Made by a program: the position numbers and the translations under genes. A DNA stretch of 64,000 bases from assembly GCA_963711725.1 (NCBI GenBank), contig CAVQFO010000043.1, positions 124,001 through 188,000 on the forward strand. Reading direction: 5' to 3'. The notes beneath the pieces were generated by a model, which was not told the origin of the DNA, did no database searches, and saw only the letters and a program-made list of their open reading frames with translations. The stretch comes from CAVQFO01 sp963711725. GTDB lineage: Bacteria; Pseudomonadota; Gammaproteobacteria; Nitrococcales; Aquisalimonadaceae. Of this stretch, positions 1 to 10,160 are shown one piece after another (position 1 is the first letter of the stretch; each line of letters opens with the position of its first letter).

Positions 1-750
1 AAGCCCCTGGCCCAGTTCCCTCAATCGGGCACGCGTCTCCCTCCAACCCGGCAGGACCTCATCCATCAGGGCATAAAAAGCCGGACCGTGATGGAACTCC
101 CGCAAGTGGCAGAGTTCGTGAACCACCACGTAATCGATGCAATCCACCGGAAGCTTGATCAACCACAGGTTGAGATTCACGTTACCCCGGTTGGAACAGC
201 TGCCCCAGCGTGATCGCATGGCCCGCACCCGCACGGTTGGGAGGGGAATCCCCAGGTACGCCATCCGTCCGTGCCAGTGGGCGATACGCTCCCGGAACAG
301 GCCGCCCGCCCGTTGGCGGTACCAGGCCTCCAACGCCCGCCGGATCTGCGCCTCGTCCGCCGGATCGGTTACCCGAACCTCAAGGCACCGGCCGGCGGCA
401 TTCACGCCGCGGGGCCGGCCTTCCGACACCGCGAGGCGGAACATCTCGCCCAGGTACGGGTGTTCGGCACCGTCGCTGTACCCCGGGCGGGGGCGGACCC
501 GGGCTGCGAACTCGGAGCGCTTGCGCACGATCCAGTCCGCCCGGGAGCCCACAAAGCGATCAATTTCCGTGAGAGGGCAACGCCTGGGGGCGCGCACCAC
601 GAGCCGGCCGTCGGGATGCACCTGAAGCGCCAGCGTGCGCCGGGTGCTGCGGACCAGGTCGAAACATAGCGACCGGCTGCCGACTCGCAAGGAACGAGTC
701 TCCGGCTCGGCCTTGGCGGCGGGACGGCGTTTTCGGATCATCAAGGGCAT
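1..750 (-). CDS. YgjP-like (DUF45/WLM-type) zinc metallopeptidase, C-terminus cut by window edge
   Basis: I translated this minus-strand frame by hand; it stays open for 250 codons and runs off base 1, so only the C-terminal end is missing. The zinc motif HELCHL lies at about bases 103-120, followed by HH (FHHGPAFY), and is preceded by RSRWGSCS, the usual signature of the YgjP/DUF45 family of predicted metal-dependent hydrolases. The function of this family is poorly known. ATG at 750 sits 6 bases after the tamB stop with GAAGAG just upstream; a second in-frame ATG lies at 741. It is the last visible gene of the srkA-tamA-tamB chain and is probably cotranscribed. Confidence 0.85.
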   Translation of the reverse strand, partial: MPLMIRKRRPAAKAEPETRSLRVGSRSLCFDLVRSTRRTLALQVHPDGRLVVRAPRRCPLTEIDRFVGSRADWIVRKRSEFAARVRPRPGYSDGAEHPYLGEMFRLAVSEGRPRGVNAAGRCLEVRVTDPADEAQIRRALEAWYRQRAGGLFRERIAHWHGRMAYLGIPLPTVRVRAMRSRWGSCSNRGNVNLNLWLIKLPVDCIDYVVVHELCHLREFHHGPAFYALMDEVLPGWRETRARLRELGQGL

Positions 751-756
751 CGCTCT

Positions 757-3700
757 TCAATACTTGAAGGAATAATAGATGTCCAGCGCGCTCTCCAGGC
801 TGCTGACCGCCTCCAGGTAGATGCTCTCGGTGAGGTCGTAGTGCACGGTGAAGGTATTGACCGGCGTGAACAGCCCCACCCCGTAACTGAGATACAGGTT
901 CGGCGACAGATAGCCGCTGACCACGAACTGCGTATCGTTGCCCTCACCGCTGGTGCCCACCTCGAATTTCTGGATGCCCAGTTCCTTGGCCACCGCCGAT
1001 GCGTAGCCCCCACCTCCCAGGATGCCCAGGCTCACTGCCGCCTGGGTCACCAGGGCATTCTGGCCCAGGGATCCACCCTCGCCCGGTGCGTGGCCCAGAA
1101 TCAGGTAGGACAGGATTTCCTGCTGGGACATCGCCGGGTCGGAAAACAAGGTGACATCCGGGTTCTCGGGGCTACCCTGGATGCGCAGTCCGGCCGTGAC
1201 ATTCTTGACCGTGCGAACGGCCTCCACGTAGAGATCCGGTTCCGTCAGAGGACCCGCAAAGATCAACCGCCCGGCGCGGATGGTGAGCTTTTCGCCGTAG
1301 GCCTCGTAACGGCCATCCTCGATGCGGATTTCGCCAAAAGCTTCGGGAACGCCGGCCACTACCTGGCGCACCTTGATCGAGCCGGCCAACCGGCCCCGGA
1401 CACCGTAGCCCTTGAGGGTGACGTTGTCGCCCAGTTCCACCTCCACACCGGCCTGTACGGACCACCGTTTGGGCAACGGCTGCGGCCCGGCGCCCTTTTC
1501 CGGCTGTTTGTTGACGATAACCACGTCGTCGGAGACGGTAACCGCCTGCTCCGGCAGCTCCTTGAGGGTGATCTTGCCTTCCGGGACCTCGATGCGACCG
1601 CTGAGATTCGCCTTCTGGGGCTCCACTCGCAGTGTGAGATCGGGGCTGACCTTGAGATCGACGATGGACTGATAGGCAACCGCCAGACGCTCCCCCTTCA
1701 GCGAGGCCTGCGCCTGCCACGCCTCGCCCCCCCAGTCGGCACTGCCTTTCAGCGTCGCCTTGCCTTCACCGCTGCGGAAACCGCCATCCAGACTCGCCTG
1801 GCTGCCGTGAATCTCCACGGAGGCCGTCAAGTCCTGGATGTGCATGGGCAAATCGCGGCCGGCCACCTCGCCGTCGGCCAGTTTCACCTGACCGTCGAAT
1901 CGAGGTTGCTCCAGCGTCCCACCGAATTGTCCGTTCGCCGAGACATGGCCGGCGATCCGTCGAAGATCCGGGAAAAACGGCGACACCACCGCCAGTTCCA
2001 GACCTTCCAGCTTCACGTCGCCCGACAGACCATAGGTCTTGTCGGTGGGGCTGAGTTTGAGACCTGCCCGGCCCTTGCCCATTGCCGAGGAATCCAGGGC
2101 CAGCGTGAGCGACACGGAACGACCCTCGGTTTTGGCATCCAGAGCCACGCGGTCATAAGGCAACTGGAGTGGCTGATAGCCCACCCCTTCGCGGGCCGGG
2201 CCGGCGGTGGCCAGAACGATTTGCCCCTGCCGGGCCTCCACCTCGCCGGTCACCAGCGGCAGCTCACCGGCCTTCCAATCCGCCGTGGCATGTCCGGCCA
2301 GCCCCCCTTGCAGCACCACCCCCGGCGGCATCCACTCCTGAAACCAGGCCAATTCGTAGCCGCTCAGTTTCACCGCGACACGTCCCGCCGCGCCCAGCCG
2401 CCACGGCTCCGTGGCACAGAGATTGGCCTTGCGATAAACCCAGCAGTGAGGCGCGACCACCATGGCCTGGGCCGGCGGAGACCACTGGAGCACGGGCCGC
2501 CCGGCCAGAGTCCAATGCTGCACCGGCGCTCCAAGCCTCGCTGATTGCAGCCGACCGCGCCATATCATGTGAGAATCGAAGCCGCCGGAAACCGCGACCT
2601 GGGCCGTATAAGGGGCGCCTTTGGCGGAGAGATCCAGATGATGTTCGTCAAGACTTCCCGCCAGCCGGACCTTGACCGTGCCCAGCGCCTGCCCGCCCGC
2701 GGCGGCTCCCTTGGCCGTGAGCGTGAGGCGGCTGTCCTCGCGCGCCAGCCGCTTGATGCGGGCATCCAACCGAACCGAATCGGCCTTGACGCTTTCAAAG
2801 GCAAGCGCTTGGGCCTGAGCCCGAACCCGGATGTCCGGCAGCCCGCCCGCACCGCTAACGGAAAAGCTCCCCTTTAGCTCGCCGGACAGACCGGGCCACA
2901 GCACCGCCAGCTTGGGACAGTCGGCCTCCCCCTGGGCGCTCCATCGCTCGCCATAACGGCCCTGGCCGGTAATTCGATTGGGGCCGGCCTCCAGGCGCAC
3001 GTCCTTGAAGGTCCAGTCGGATCCGGGTTGTTTGGTGAGATGCCCTCGCGCTGCGAGATCATAACCGCGGAATCGACCGTTGAGCTCCTGGATTACCGCA
3101 TTCAACGCCAGCCCGGCGTCGTCGACGCTGCCGTCGCTTTGCAACCGTGCGTCGACGCGGGCCTGGGCCTGAGGCCACTTGGCGCCGGGGTTCACCCCGT
3201 CCAGCCGGGCCTGGGCATTCCAGCTCAGCTTGGGCAGCCATTGCGCCTGCCCGTTCGCTTCCACCGTTCCGTCCAGGCCCTTGCCGGTCAGCCGGGTTAC
3301 GTGAAGACGTTGGGGGGTTCCCGTGCCAATCAGCTTCAGATCGAAATGGGGAACCTGCGGTCCTTCCACTGCTGCCGTGCCCGTGATGCCGTAGCCAACC
3401 CGATTGCCTTGAACCTGCAGGGCGACGTCGGAGACCGCCACATCCGCTTGGCCGGCGAGGGGCCACTGCAGCCGCTTTGACCGGAGCGCGACCTGGAACG
3501 GGAGTTGGGGCATCAAAGCCTGCAGCGTTCCCTTGGCGTCCGCCTGCACGGGCTCGGCCAGATGCACGTCCAGCTCGAGGCGCGCCACCGAGCCGTCCGC
3601 GCGAATAGTGGTATCCAGCGGCTTGCCTTCCAGAACCGCAGGCACATGGGCATGGAGTTCGGCCTGCAAGGGGTAATCGCCGCTGAGCGTGGCCCGGCCG

Positions 3701-4470
3701 CTCAGGTTCAGGGTGCCTTGCGGCGCCTCGAGGGCCAGTTGCCGTACCCGCAAATGCTGGCCTCTCAAGTCGGCGGAGAAGCTCAATCGATTTACGGGAT
3801 ACTGCTCACCGGCCATGTCCAGCCGGCCGCCGTCCAGACGAAAGTCATCCGCCACCAGATCCACCGGCAACACCACCGACGGCAGCTTGACCGGTTCATC
3901 CGGGACGGGCCCCTTGTCCTGGCCCGTGGCTTTGGGCAGGACCACCCGCAGGCCGGCGAGGCGTGTCCCCGCCAGGCGAAGGGTATGACCGGCGAAGCTC
4001 GCCGCCGTCTCCAGCCTGTCCCAACCTGTTTCCTGGCCATCCACCCGAATCCGGGCGTCTGTCACTTTCGCCCGGGAGATGCCGATCGCCAGCGGCAGCG
4101 ATATTCGCCCCGGCGGTCCGCCGCTGTCCCCCTCGCCGCCTGACGACGAGACGTCTACCCGAAGTTTTGCGATATCCACGCGATCCACGCACACCCTGCC
4201 GAGACCGAGGCATGACGGTGTCCAGCGGATACCCACGGTTCCAGCCTCCACCGAAATCCCTTGCTGGCGCCAGGACAAGTCCTCGATGTCGAGGCCGGAT
4301 AACAATGTCCCGCCGGTAATCCGCAGGGACAGACCCGGGACGTAGTTCTGGGCCAGACCTACGGCCCAACGGGCGCCGGAGGTGGTCAGCGTCGCCCACG
4401 CCAGGGCGGCCGCCGCCATCAGGACCAGCGACAACACCACGGCAAGCAGTCCCAGGAGGATCCGCCGCAT
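757..4470 (-). CDS. tamB: Translocation and assembly module inner-membrane protein TamB
   Basis: TamB is an inner-membrane anchored, periplasm-spanning beta-rich protein that works with TamA in outer-membrane biogenesis (autotransporter and phospholipid transport roles are known for the family). The 1237-residue product has one N-terminal membrane anchor (MRRILLGLLAVVLSLVLMAA), long repetitive beta-rich sequence, and the conserved C-terminal TamB/DUF490 domain ending in YYSFKY, the aromatic-terminal signature seen in TamB. I chose ATG 4470 because it precedes the anchor directly and overlaps the tamA stop as TGATG; an upstream in-frame extension to 4572 would add 34 residues that duplicate tamA coding sequence. 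Length agrees with family (about 1250 residues in E. coli). Confidence 0.95.
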   Translation of the reverse strand: MRRILLGLLAVVLSLVLMAAAALAWATLTTSGARWAVGLAQNYVPGLSLRITGGTLLSGLDIEDLSWRQQGISVEAGTVGIRWTPSCLGLGRVCVDRVDIAKLRVDVSSSGGEGDSGGPPGRISLPLAIGISRAKVTDARIRVDGQETGWDRLETAASFAGHTLRLAGTRLAGLRVVLPKATGQDKGPVPDEPVKLPSVVLPVDLVADDFRLDGGRLDMAGEQYPVNRLSFSADLRGQHLRVRQLALEAPQGTLNLSGRATLSGDYPLQAELHAHVPAVLEGKPLDTTIRADGSVARLELDVHLAEPVQADAKGTLQALMPQLPFQVALRSKRLQWPLAGQADVAVSDVALQVQGNRVGYGITGTAAVEGPQVPHFDLKLIGTGTPQRLHVTRLTGKGLDGTVEANGQAQWLPKLSWNAQARLDGVNPGAKWPQAQARVDARLQSDGSVDDAGLALNAVIQELNGRFRGYDLAARGHLTKQPGSDWTFKDVRLEAGPNRITGQGRYGERWSAQGEADCPKLAVLWPGLSGELKGSFSVSGAGGLPDIRVRAQAQALAFESVKADSVRLDARIKRLAREDSRLTLTAKGAAAGGQALGTVKVRLAGSLDEHHLDLSAKGAPYTAQVAVSGGFDSHMIWRGRLQSARLGAPVQHWTLAGRPVLQWSPPAQAMVVAPHCWVYRKANLCATEPWRLGAAGRVAVKLSGYELAWFQEWMPPGVVLQGGLAGHATADWKAGELPLVTGEVEARQGQIVLATAGPAREGVGYQPLQLPYDRVALDAKTEGRSVSLTLALDSSAMGKGRAGLKLSPTDKTYGLSGDVKLEGLELAVVSPFFPDLRRIAGHVSANGQFGGTLEQPRFDGQVKLADGEVAGRDLPMHIQDLTASVEIHGSQASLDGGFRSGEGKATLKGSADWGGEAWQAQASLKGERLAVAYQSIVDLKVSPDLTLRVEPQKANLSGRIEVPEGKITLKELPEQAVTVSDDVVIVNKQPEKGAGPQPLPKRWSVQAGVEVELGDNVTLKGYGVRGRLAGSIKVRQVVAGVPEAFGEIRIEDGRYEAYGEKLTIRAGRLIFAGPLTEPDLYVEAVRTVKNVTAGLRIQGSPENPDVTLFSDPAMSQQEILSYLILGHAPGEGGSLGQNALVTQAAVSLGILGGGGYASAVAKELGIQKFEVGTSGEGNDTQFVVSGYLSPNLYLSYGVGLFTPVNTFTVHYDLTESIYLEAVSSLESALDIYYSFKY

Positions 4471-6270
4471 CACAGATCCGGCCCCATGGAGAAGTGCAAA
4501 TGGAAAGGTTTCCCGGGCTCGCTCACCGCCCAGGCGAAGTCGAGCCGCACGGGACCGACCGGGGATATCCATCGCAGACCGACGCCCGCACCCTTGTGAA
4601 ACGTGTCGGGCATCCGGTCGAAGGCGTCACCGGCATCGACAAACACCGCCGCCCGCCAACTGGGCAGGAACTGGTAACCGTACTCGATGCTGCCGGTGAG
4701 CATGTATTGCCCGCCCACCAGGTCGCCGCTGTCATTCGTAGGGGACAAGCTGCGGTAATCGTATCCTCGCACGCTTTGATCGCCGCCGGCATAGAACCGC
4801 AGCGAAGGCGGGACTTCCTGGAATTCGTTGGTGGCGATCCCGCCGGCGTCGGCACGCAGAATGATCCGGTGCTTTTCGAAATACGTGCGCAGCCACTTCG
4901 GTGCCCACCTGCAGGCGCAGCAGGCTGACGTCGGAGCCGATGGCTGTATCCGTGCCCTCCAGGGTCATGAGCTGGCGATCGCCGCGCGACGGGTCCAGGC
5001 CTCCGCGGCTGCGGGTCCGCGTAAAACTGACCCCGGGCATATACAGATTGGACACGCCGTTGCGGCCGCCCTGGTCGAACGTCTCCCGCTCCCACCTCAG
5101 GAACAGGGTACGATGCCAACCGCTATCGAGTATCTGCCGGCGCTGCACGCCCAGAGTGAACTTGTCGCTGATGGTGTCTTCAAAGCGTTCGTCCTGCCAG
5201 CCGGCCAGGATATCCACGAAGTCATTGACCGGGTCCTCGAGCGGAATGCTGTATTTCGCGGACAGGCTCTTGCGGACCCGGGAGATCTCCGTATTGGCCT
5301 GGAACTTGTGACCCCGCGAATTCACCCAGGGCTTGTCCCAGCTCAACTTGATGCGCGGCCCCACATCCGTGGCATAGCCCAGGCCGATACTGATCTGGTT
5401 GGGCTCGGCCAGCGTCAGATCGGTGGTTACGGGTATTCGGTGATCCTCGGCCTGGTCTCGCAGCGTCCGCACGCGGACGTGGCGGAAGTAACCGCTGTCC
5501 AGCAGCTTGCGGTTCAGTGCCGCAATCAGGCTGGACTGATAGGGATCGCCGGGTTTGAACGGGATCATTCGCCGCAGCAGATCGTCCGACAGGTCCGTAT
5601 CCGCCAGGGTGACCTGCCCGAACTCATAGCGCGTGCCGCTATCGTAGTGCAGCACGATACGCGCCTTGTTGGTCTCGGTATTGACCTCAATCCGATGGGT
5701 CTCGAACTTGCCGTCGAAGTAGCCGCGGCCCAGCGCCAGATTCTGGATCGCCCGCTTGGTGGACTCGTAGGTGCCTTGATTCAGGGTGTCTCCCGGGGCG
5801 ATGGAGACATTCTTCTTCAGGTTGGAGAACGCGGGGTCCTGCGCCGCGGCCCCGCTGAATTCCACGTCCACGGCGGTGACGATCACCGGCGGGCCCGGAT
5901 CGACGTTCACGATCACTCGGGTATCGCTGCCCTGTCCCTGGGTTTCAACACGGAACTTGCCGTGATAGTGGCCCAACGCGCGAAGCGCCTTGTCGGCCTG
6001 GCCGGGGATGCGGCCCGTGAACTGGTGGATCGCCTGGGGCGTGGTGGCCTCCGGCTGCCCCACGTAGGCCTTGATGTTCTTCTGCAATTCTCCTTCGACG
6101 CCTTTTACGTCGACGGTGATGTCGGCCCGAACCGGCGTGGCCCAGCAAAGCGAAAAAAGCAGCACAAGCAGCGCCACCCGAACAATCGTGCCACGATAGG
6201 TTTCCACCCCTCTGTCATAGGGCCGCCGGCGCCCCCGATAAAGGGCGCGGGAACAACTCGCAGCGTTCAT
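4470..6270 (-). CDS. tamA: Outer-membrane assembly factor TamA (Omp85 family), one frameshift
   Basis: TamA is the outer-membrane partner of TamB. The first frame (6270 down to about 4900) gives a signal peptide (hydrophobic VALLVLLFSLCWA ending VRA), POTRA domains and the first part of an Omp85 barrel. The barrel then continues in another frame: after LRLQVGT the coding strand has one extra base near 4897-4902, and the shifted frame reads KWLRTYFEKHR and on to the family RGY signature (SVRGYDYRS) and the final strand ending FSMGPDL. ATG 6270 overlaps the srkA stop (ATGA); GTG 6207 is an alternative start closer to the signal peptide core. Both parts are well conserved, so a sequencing error or a very recent mutation is likely. 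Confidence 0.9.
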
Positions 6271-7253
6271 ACCATCAGCGGCGGTTCATCCATCAGAGCC
6301 GCCTGCTCCCGCAGCGAGAGGATATGGTTCTCCCAGTATCGAACCTCGTTGAACCACGGGAATGCGGCTGGAAACGCCGGATCGCCCCAACGCGTCGCGA
6401 TCCACGCCGCGTAGCGCATGATCCGCATGGTCCGCAATGGCTCGATCAGCCCCAACTCGCGGTGGTCAAAGTCGTGGAAGTCCTCGTAGCCCGCGACGAT
6501 ATCCGACAACTGGACCGTCATCTCACCTCGGTCGCCCGACAGCAGCATCCACAGATCCTGTACGGCGGGCCCATTGAGGCAATCGTCCAGATCCACGAAA
6601 TGGGGACCGTCCGGGGTCCAGAGGATATTGCCCGGGTGGCAGTCGCCGTGCAGGCGGATGGGCTGGGCCACGGGACAGCGGGCAAAAGCGGCATTCAATC
6701 GCTCCTCCAGGTCCCTGACCAAGGAACTGTAGGCGTCCAGCAGATGATCCGGAATCCAGCCCTCCGCCAACAGCGTTCTCGACGCCTCCATGGCCGGCTC
6801 GGCGGAGACCAGGGTCGGCCGGCGCGCGAACGGGCGGACGGCGCCAACCGCATGGATACGCCCCAGGAAACGACCCACCCACTCCCGGTTGTCCGGCGAC
6901 TCCAACTCGGGCCAGCGACCGCCTCGGCGAGGGAACAGCGCGAACCGGAAGCCGCCGTGGTCATGCAGCGTCCGGCCATCGCATTCCAGGGGCGCCACCA
7001 CGGGAATTTCATGGGCGGCGAGCTCCAGGGCGAATTCGTGCTCCTCGAGAATGGCCTCGTCGCTCCATCGCTCGGGGCGGTAGAACTTGCCCACCAGCGG
7101 TTTCCGGTCCTCGATCCCGATCTGGTAAACCCGGTTCTCGTAGCTGTTCAAGGCGAGGATATGCCCGTCGCAGTGAAAACCCAGCGATTCGACGGCGTCG
7201 AGAATGGTGTCCGGGGTCAGGTTTTCGTAGGGGTGAAGCGGTCGTTCGTCCAT
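6267..7253 (-). CDS. srkA: Stress response serine/threonine protein kinase SrkA (YihE)
   Basis: The product is 328 residues, the same length as E. coli SrkA/YihE, a Ser/Thr kinase of the aminoglycoside-phosphotransferase fold that protects cells from stress-induced death. Visible motifs are the ATP-lysine in VGKFYRP (about residue 56), the catalytic loop HGDCHPGN (202-209) and the metal-binding DLDD (221-224). It lies upstream of tamA with a 4-base ATGA overlap, suggesting translational coupling to the tamA-tamB genes. No frame disruption is seen. An APH-type small-molecule kinase is the alternative, but length and motif spacing favour SrkA. Confidence 0.92.
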   Translation of the reverse strand: MDERPLHPYENLTPDTILDAVESLGFHCDGHILALNSYENRVYQIGIEDRKPLVGKFYRPERWSDEAILEEHEFALELAAHEIPVVAPLECDGRTLHDHGGFRFALFPRRGGRWPELESPDNREWVGRFLGRIHAVGAVRPFARRPTLVSAEPAMEASRTLLAEGWIPDHLLDAYSSLVRDLEERLNAAFARCPVAQPIRLHGDCHPGNILWTPDGPHFVDLDDCLNGPAVQDLWMLLSGDRGEMTVQLSDIVAGYEDFHDFDHRELGLIEPLRTMRIMRYAAWIATRWGDPAFPAAFPWFNEVRYWENHILSLREQAALMDEPPLMV

Positions 7254-7517
7254 TTCGAGCCTATCCCAACAGCGGCGAGAAAACGCCGGCCCCGTGATTC
7301 CGGTGAGGTCCGTGCGAGCAACAGGCCATTATCCACGACGCACCAAGCCGACGCACGTCGGGCGACGGCGCCACTATAGTCCTTTGCCGCGCCTGTCAGA
7401 AGCACGGCGATCAGAGCCACGGGGATACTGTACTGAAAGACGACGCGCCTTGCGCGCCGGGGAGGCGCTGAGCTATGCGTCTATATCACCCGCCCGCGTG
7501 GATAGATCAACGCATGC

Positions 7518-8522
7518 TCAGGCGGGAAGAGGCCCCGGCTCGCCCACGAGCATGACGCCGCCACGGTCGGCGCTGGCCTTGGACGCGTAGAGGGCACGAT
7601 CGACCTGTTCCAGAAGCTCGGCAAGAGAGCCCCCGTGGGCCGGGGCTTCACCCAGGCCCAGGGTAATACTGCACGGCAGCCCCTCGCGCTCCGCCCACGC
7701 CTGCACGGCGTCGCGGACGCGTCGACCCGCCTGGCGGGCATCCTGCACGCTGGTGTCCGGCAACAGAATGACGAACTCGTCGCCGCCGTAACGGGCGACC
7801 AGATCGGTGCTGCGGACCGTGCGCTCGATCAATCCACCCACCAACCGCAACACCCGATCCCCGGCCGCATGCCCCCACTGGTCGTTGACCTGCTTGAACT
7901 TGTCCATGTCGGCGAACATCACCACCAGGCGGCACCGGCCCGCCTGGGCCTCTTCGAACAAGCCCTCCGCGACTTCCAGGAGGTAGCGCCGGTTGAGCAG
8001 CCCCGTGAGCGCGTCCCGACGACTGTGCCGCAGCAACTCCCGGTGGGATTCCTCGATCCGGCGCATCAGGATGTAGGCATAGAGAATGATGATTCCACCG
8101 AACACATAGATGAAGAATGCGCCGGCGGAGGCGGGGGGGCCGTCGGGAAAGCCGTATCTCGCGACGGTCCCCAAGGCGCCCGCGACGAAGCAGGCCAACA
8201 CGGTTTCCCGAAACAGGCGCATTCCGAAACGCAGGCCGTTACCCAGACTGATCACGATGAACCCAAGCACCGTCGGCGGAACGGCCGCCGGGTCATTGGC
8301 CAGACACAGAGCGACGGCGAACACATCCAGGAGCATCGTCAAACGATGGTGATTTAGGTGGTAAGGAGTGCTGAGCACGTAGGCGAGGCTCGCCGTATTG
8401 AGCACCATGTAGACGATCAGCACGGAGCGCACGGCGTCTCCGTCCAACCAGACCCCGGCCGTCACGGAAAAATAAACCACCGCCAAGGCCGCAAACACGT
8501 AGCGCATGCCGTGCTGCACCAC
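7518..8522 (-). CDS. Membrane-bound GGDEF diguanylate cyclase
   Basis: The protein makes cyclic di-GMP from two GTP. It has about five to six membrane segments in residues 5-155, then a GGDEF domain with intact active-site GGDEF at 246-250 and the RxxD inhibitory site RSTD at 237-240, so it should be active and product-inhibited. The start is uncertain. GTG 8522 opens the long frame, but the sequence upstream (8649-8524), read one base out of register, encodes a plausible N-terminus (MDRRQGDRRHKGERRR, then RRPEWTEL) that joins as ELVVQHGMRY if one T near 8523 is removed. The gene may therefore start at 8649 or 8634 with a single-base frameshift. Confidence 0.88.
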   Translation of the reverse strand: MVQHGMRYVFAALAVVYFSVTAGVWLDGDAVRSVLIVYMVLNTASLAYVLSTPYHLNHHRLTMLLDVFAVALCLANDPAAVPPTVLGFIVISLGNGLRFGMRLFRETVLACFVAGALGTVARYGFPDGPPASAGAFFIYVFGGIIILYAYILMRRIEESHRELLRHSRRDALTGLLNRRYLLEVAEGLFEEAQAGRCRLVVMFADMDKFKQVNDQWGHAAGDRVLRLVGGLIERTVRSTDLVARYGGDEFVILLPDTSVQDARQAGRRVRDAVQAWAEREGLPCSITLGLGEAPAHGGSLAELLEQVDRALYASKASADRGGVMLVGEPGPLPA

Positions 8523-8852
8523 ACAGCTCGGTCCACTCCGGCCGGCGCATTTCCCCGACCGCGCCCGCCTTTGCGGAGAACGACGGACGCCGCCGCTCGC
8601 CCTTATGGCGGCGGTCCCCCTGCCTGCGATCCATTGACGGCATATTCATTGTTGGTCCCTGCGTCCACCGTGCCGGGCAGACTTGCTTATTATTCGTTCG
8701 GACGGGCTACCCCGTTAGTTTCTCAGTATTGGTAGGTGGACCGTCAACCCGAAGCAGTCACCACCCGCCGGAAAATACCGGCCGCCTGTCGGAACCGGCT
8801 CCACACTTCTTTCGCGAGAAAAGCAAGAGGAATTGCTGTACCCTACGCAGCC
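8523..8852. other. Divergent upstream region of diguanylate cyclase and rhlB
   Basis: This 330-base stretch separates the divergently read cyclase and rhlB genes. Its left third probably encodes the frameshifted N-terminus of the cyclase (to 8649 on the minus strand). The rest should hold the promoters of both genes; I could not identify convincing -35/-10 boxes. No terminator or repeat was seen. Confidence 0.5.
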
Positions 8853-10160
8853 ATGAAACAAGATCACCTAACCGACGTAACATTCAAATCCCTGGGCCTT
8901 ACACCCTCCCTGCTCGACAGCCTGGAAGAAGCCAAGTTCTCCCGGTGCACGCCCATTCAGGCCGCCACGCTTCCCTATGCCATGCAGGGCAAGGACGTGG
9001 CCGGCCAGGCGCAGACCGGCACGGGCAAGTCCGCGGCGTTTCTGCTGGCGACCATGCACTATCTCATGGAAACCCCGGTGGAGGAGGACAAGGTCGGCCC
9101 CTGGTCCCTGATGCTCGCCCCCACTCGCGAACTGGCCCTGCAGATCCACAAGGACGCCGAGCAGTTGGGCCGCTTCACCGGCCTCAAGTGCGTGGCTGTC
9201 TACGGCGGCACGGGCTATGAGCAACAGCGCCGCGATCTGCAGGCCGGGGTCGACATCATCATCGGCACCCCGGGCCGGGTCATCGACTTCTACAAACAGG
9301 GCATATTCAGCCTCAACAACATCGAAGTGGTGGTCCTGGACGAGGCCGATCGCATGTTCGATCTCGGTTTCATCTCGGATATCCGCTATGTGCTGCGCCG
9401 AATGCCGCCGCCGGAACAGCGGATCAACATGCTTTTTTCCGCGACGCTTTCCTATCGGGTCATGGAATTGGCCTACGAGCACATGAACGAGCCGCAGGTC
9501 GTGCGCATCGAACCCGAGCAGGTCACCGCAGACAAGGTGCGCCAGGTTCTTTACCACGTCTCCAAGGAAGAAAAGATCCCGCTGCTGCTTTCGGTCCTGA
9601 AAAAGAAGGAGCAGAAGCGCACGATCGTATTCGTGAATACCAAACGGACGGGCGACCATGTCCTCGGGTATCTGCACGGCAACGATTTCGATGCCGAAGT
9701 CATCTCGGGCGACATCCCGCAGAAGAAACGCGAGCAATTGCTGAAGCGCTTTCAGGACGGCGATCTGCCCATCCTGGTCGCCACGGACGTGGCGGCCCGG
9801 GGCCTCCATATCCCCGATGTCAGCCACGTCATCAACTACGACTTGCCCCAGGAAGCGGAAGACTACGTCCACCGCATCGGCCGCACGGCCCGCGCGGGCG
9901 CCAGCGGCGACGCCATCAGCTTTGCCTGCGAGGAATACGTCTACTCGCTGCCCGACATCGAGACCTACATCGACCAGAAGATTCCGTCGGAAACCGTGGT
10001 CCCCGAAGACCTGCCGAAGCCCAAGCCACCCAAACACCCGCCCCGCCGGCCTCGCGCCCAGAAAGGCGGTGGTGGTGGTGGTGGGCGCGGCGGCAACCGC
10101 GGACGCCGCAGCGGACAGGGGCGATCGGCTCCCCGTCCGTCGGGCTCTCCGTCGAGCTGA
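8853..10160 (+). CDS. rhlB: ATP-dependent RNA helicase RhlB (DEAD-box)
   Basis: This 435-residue protein is a DEAD-box RNA helicase; RhlB unwinds structured RNA for the degradosome in related bacteria. Motifs appear in order: Q motif region (CTPIQ), Walker A AQTGTGKS, PTRELA, TPGR, DEAD (VVLDEADRMFDLGF), SAT, ARGLHIP and HRIGRTARAG. The start MKQDHLTDVTF matches the RhlB N-terminus and was chosen over an upstream in-frame ATG at 8736, which would add 39 unconserved residues. The C-terminus is a basic tail rich in Pro, Arg and Gly with a run of seven to eight glycines (about 10067-10085), typical of RNA-binding extensions. The gene stands alone, with a 388-base gap following. Confidence 0.93.
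   Translation: MKQDHLTDVTFKSLGLTPSLLDSLEEAKFSRCTPIQAATLPYAMQGKDVAGQAQTGTGKSAAFLLATMHYLMETPVEEDKVGPWSLMLAPTRELALQIHKDAEQLGRFTGLKCVAVYGGTGYEQQRRDLQAGVDIIIGTPGRVIDFYKQGIFSLNNIEVVVLDEADRMFDLGFISDIRYVLRRMPPPEQRINMLFSATLSYRVMELAYEHMNEPQVVRIEPEQVTADKVRQVLYHVSKEEKIPLLLSVLKKKEQKRTIVFVNTKRTGDHVLGYLHGNDFDAEVISGDIPQKKREQLLKRFQDGDLPILVATDVAARGLHIPDVSHVINYDLPQEAEDYVHRIGRTARAGASGDAISFACEEYVYSLPDIETYIDQKIPSETVVPEDLPKPKPPKHPPRRPRAQKGGGGGGGRGGNRGRRSGQGRSAPRPSGSPSS

Noticed and set aside
841..2544. Long open frame on the plus strand opposite tamB (567 codons)
   Set aside because: It is the mirror of a conserved gene in a GC-rich genome; its composition is atypical and no domain is visible.
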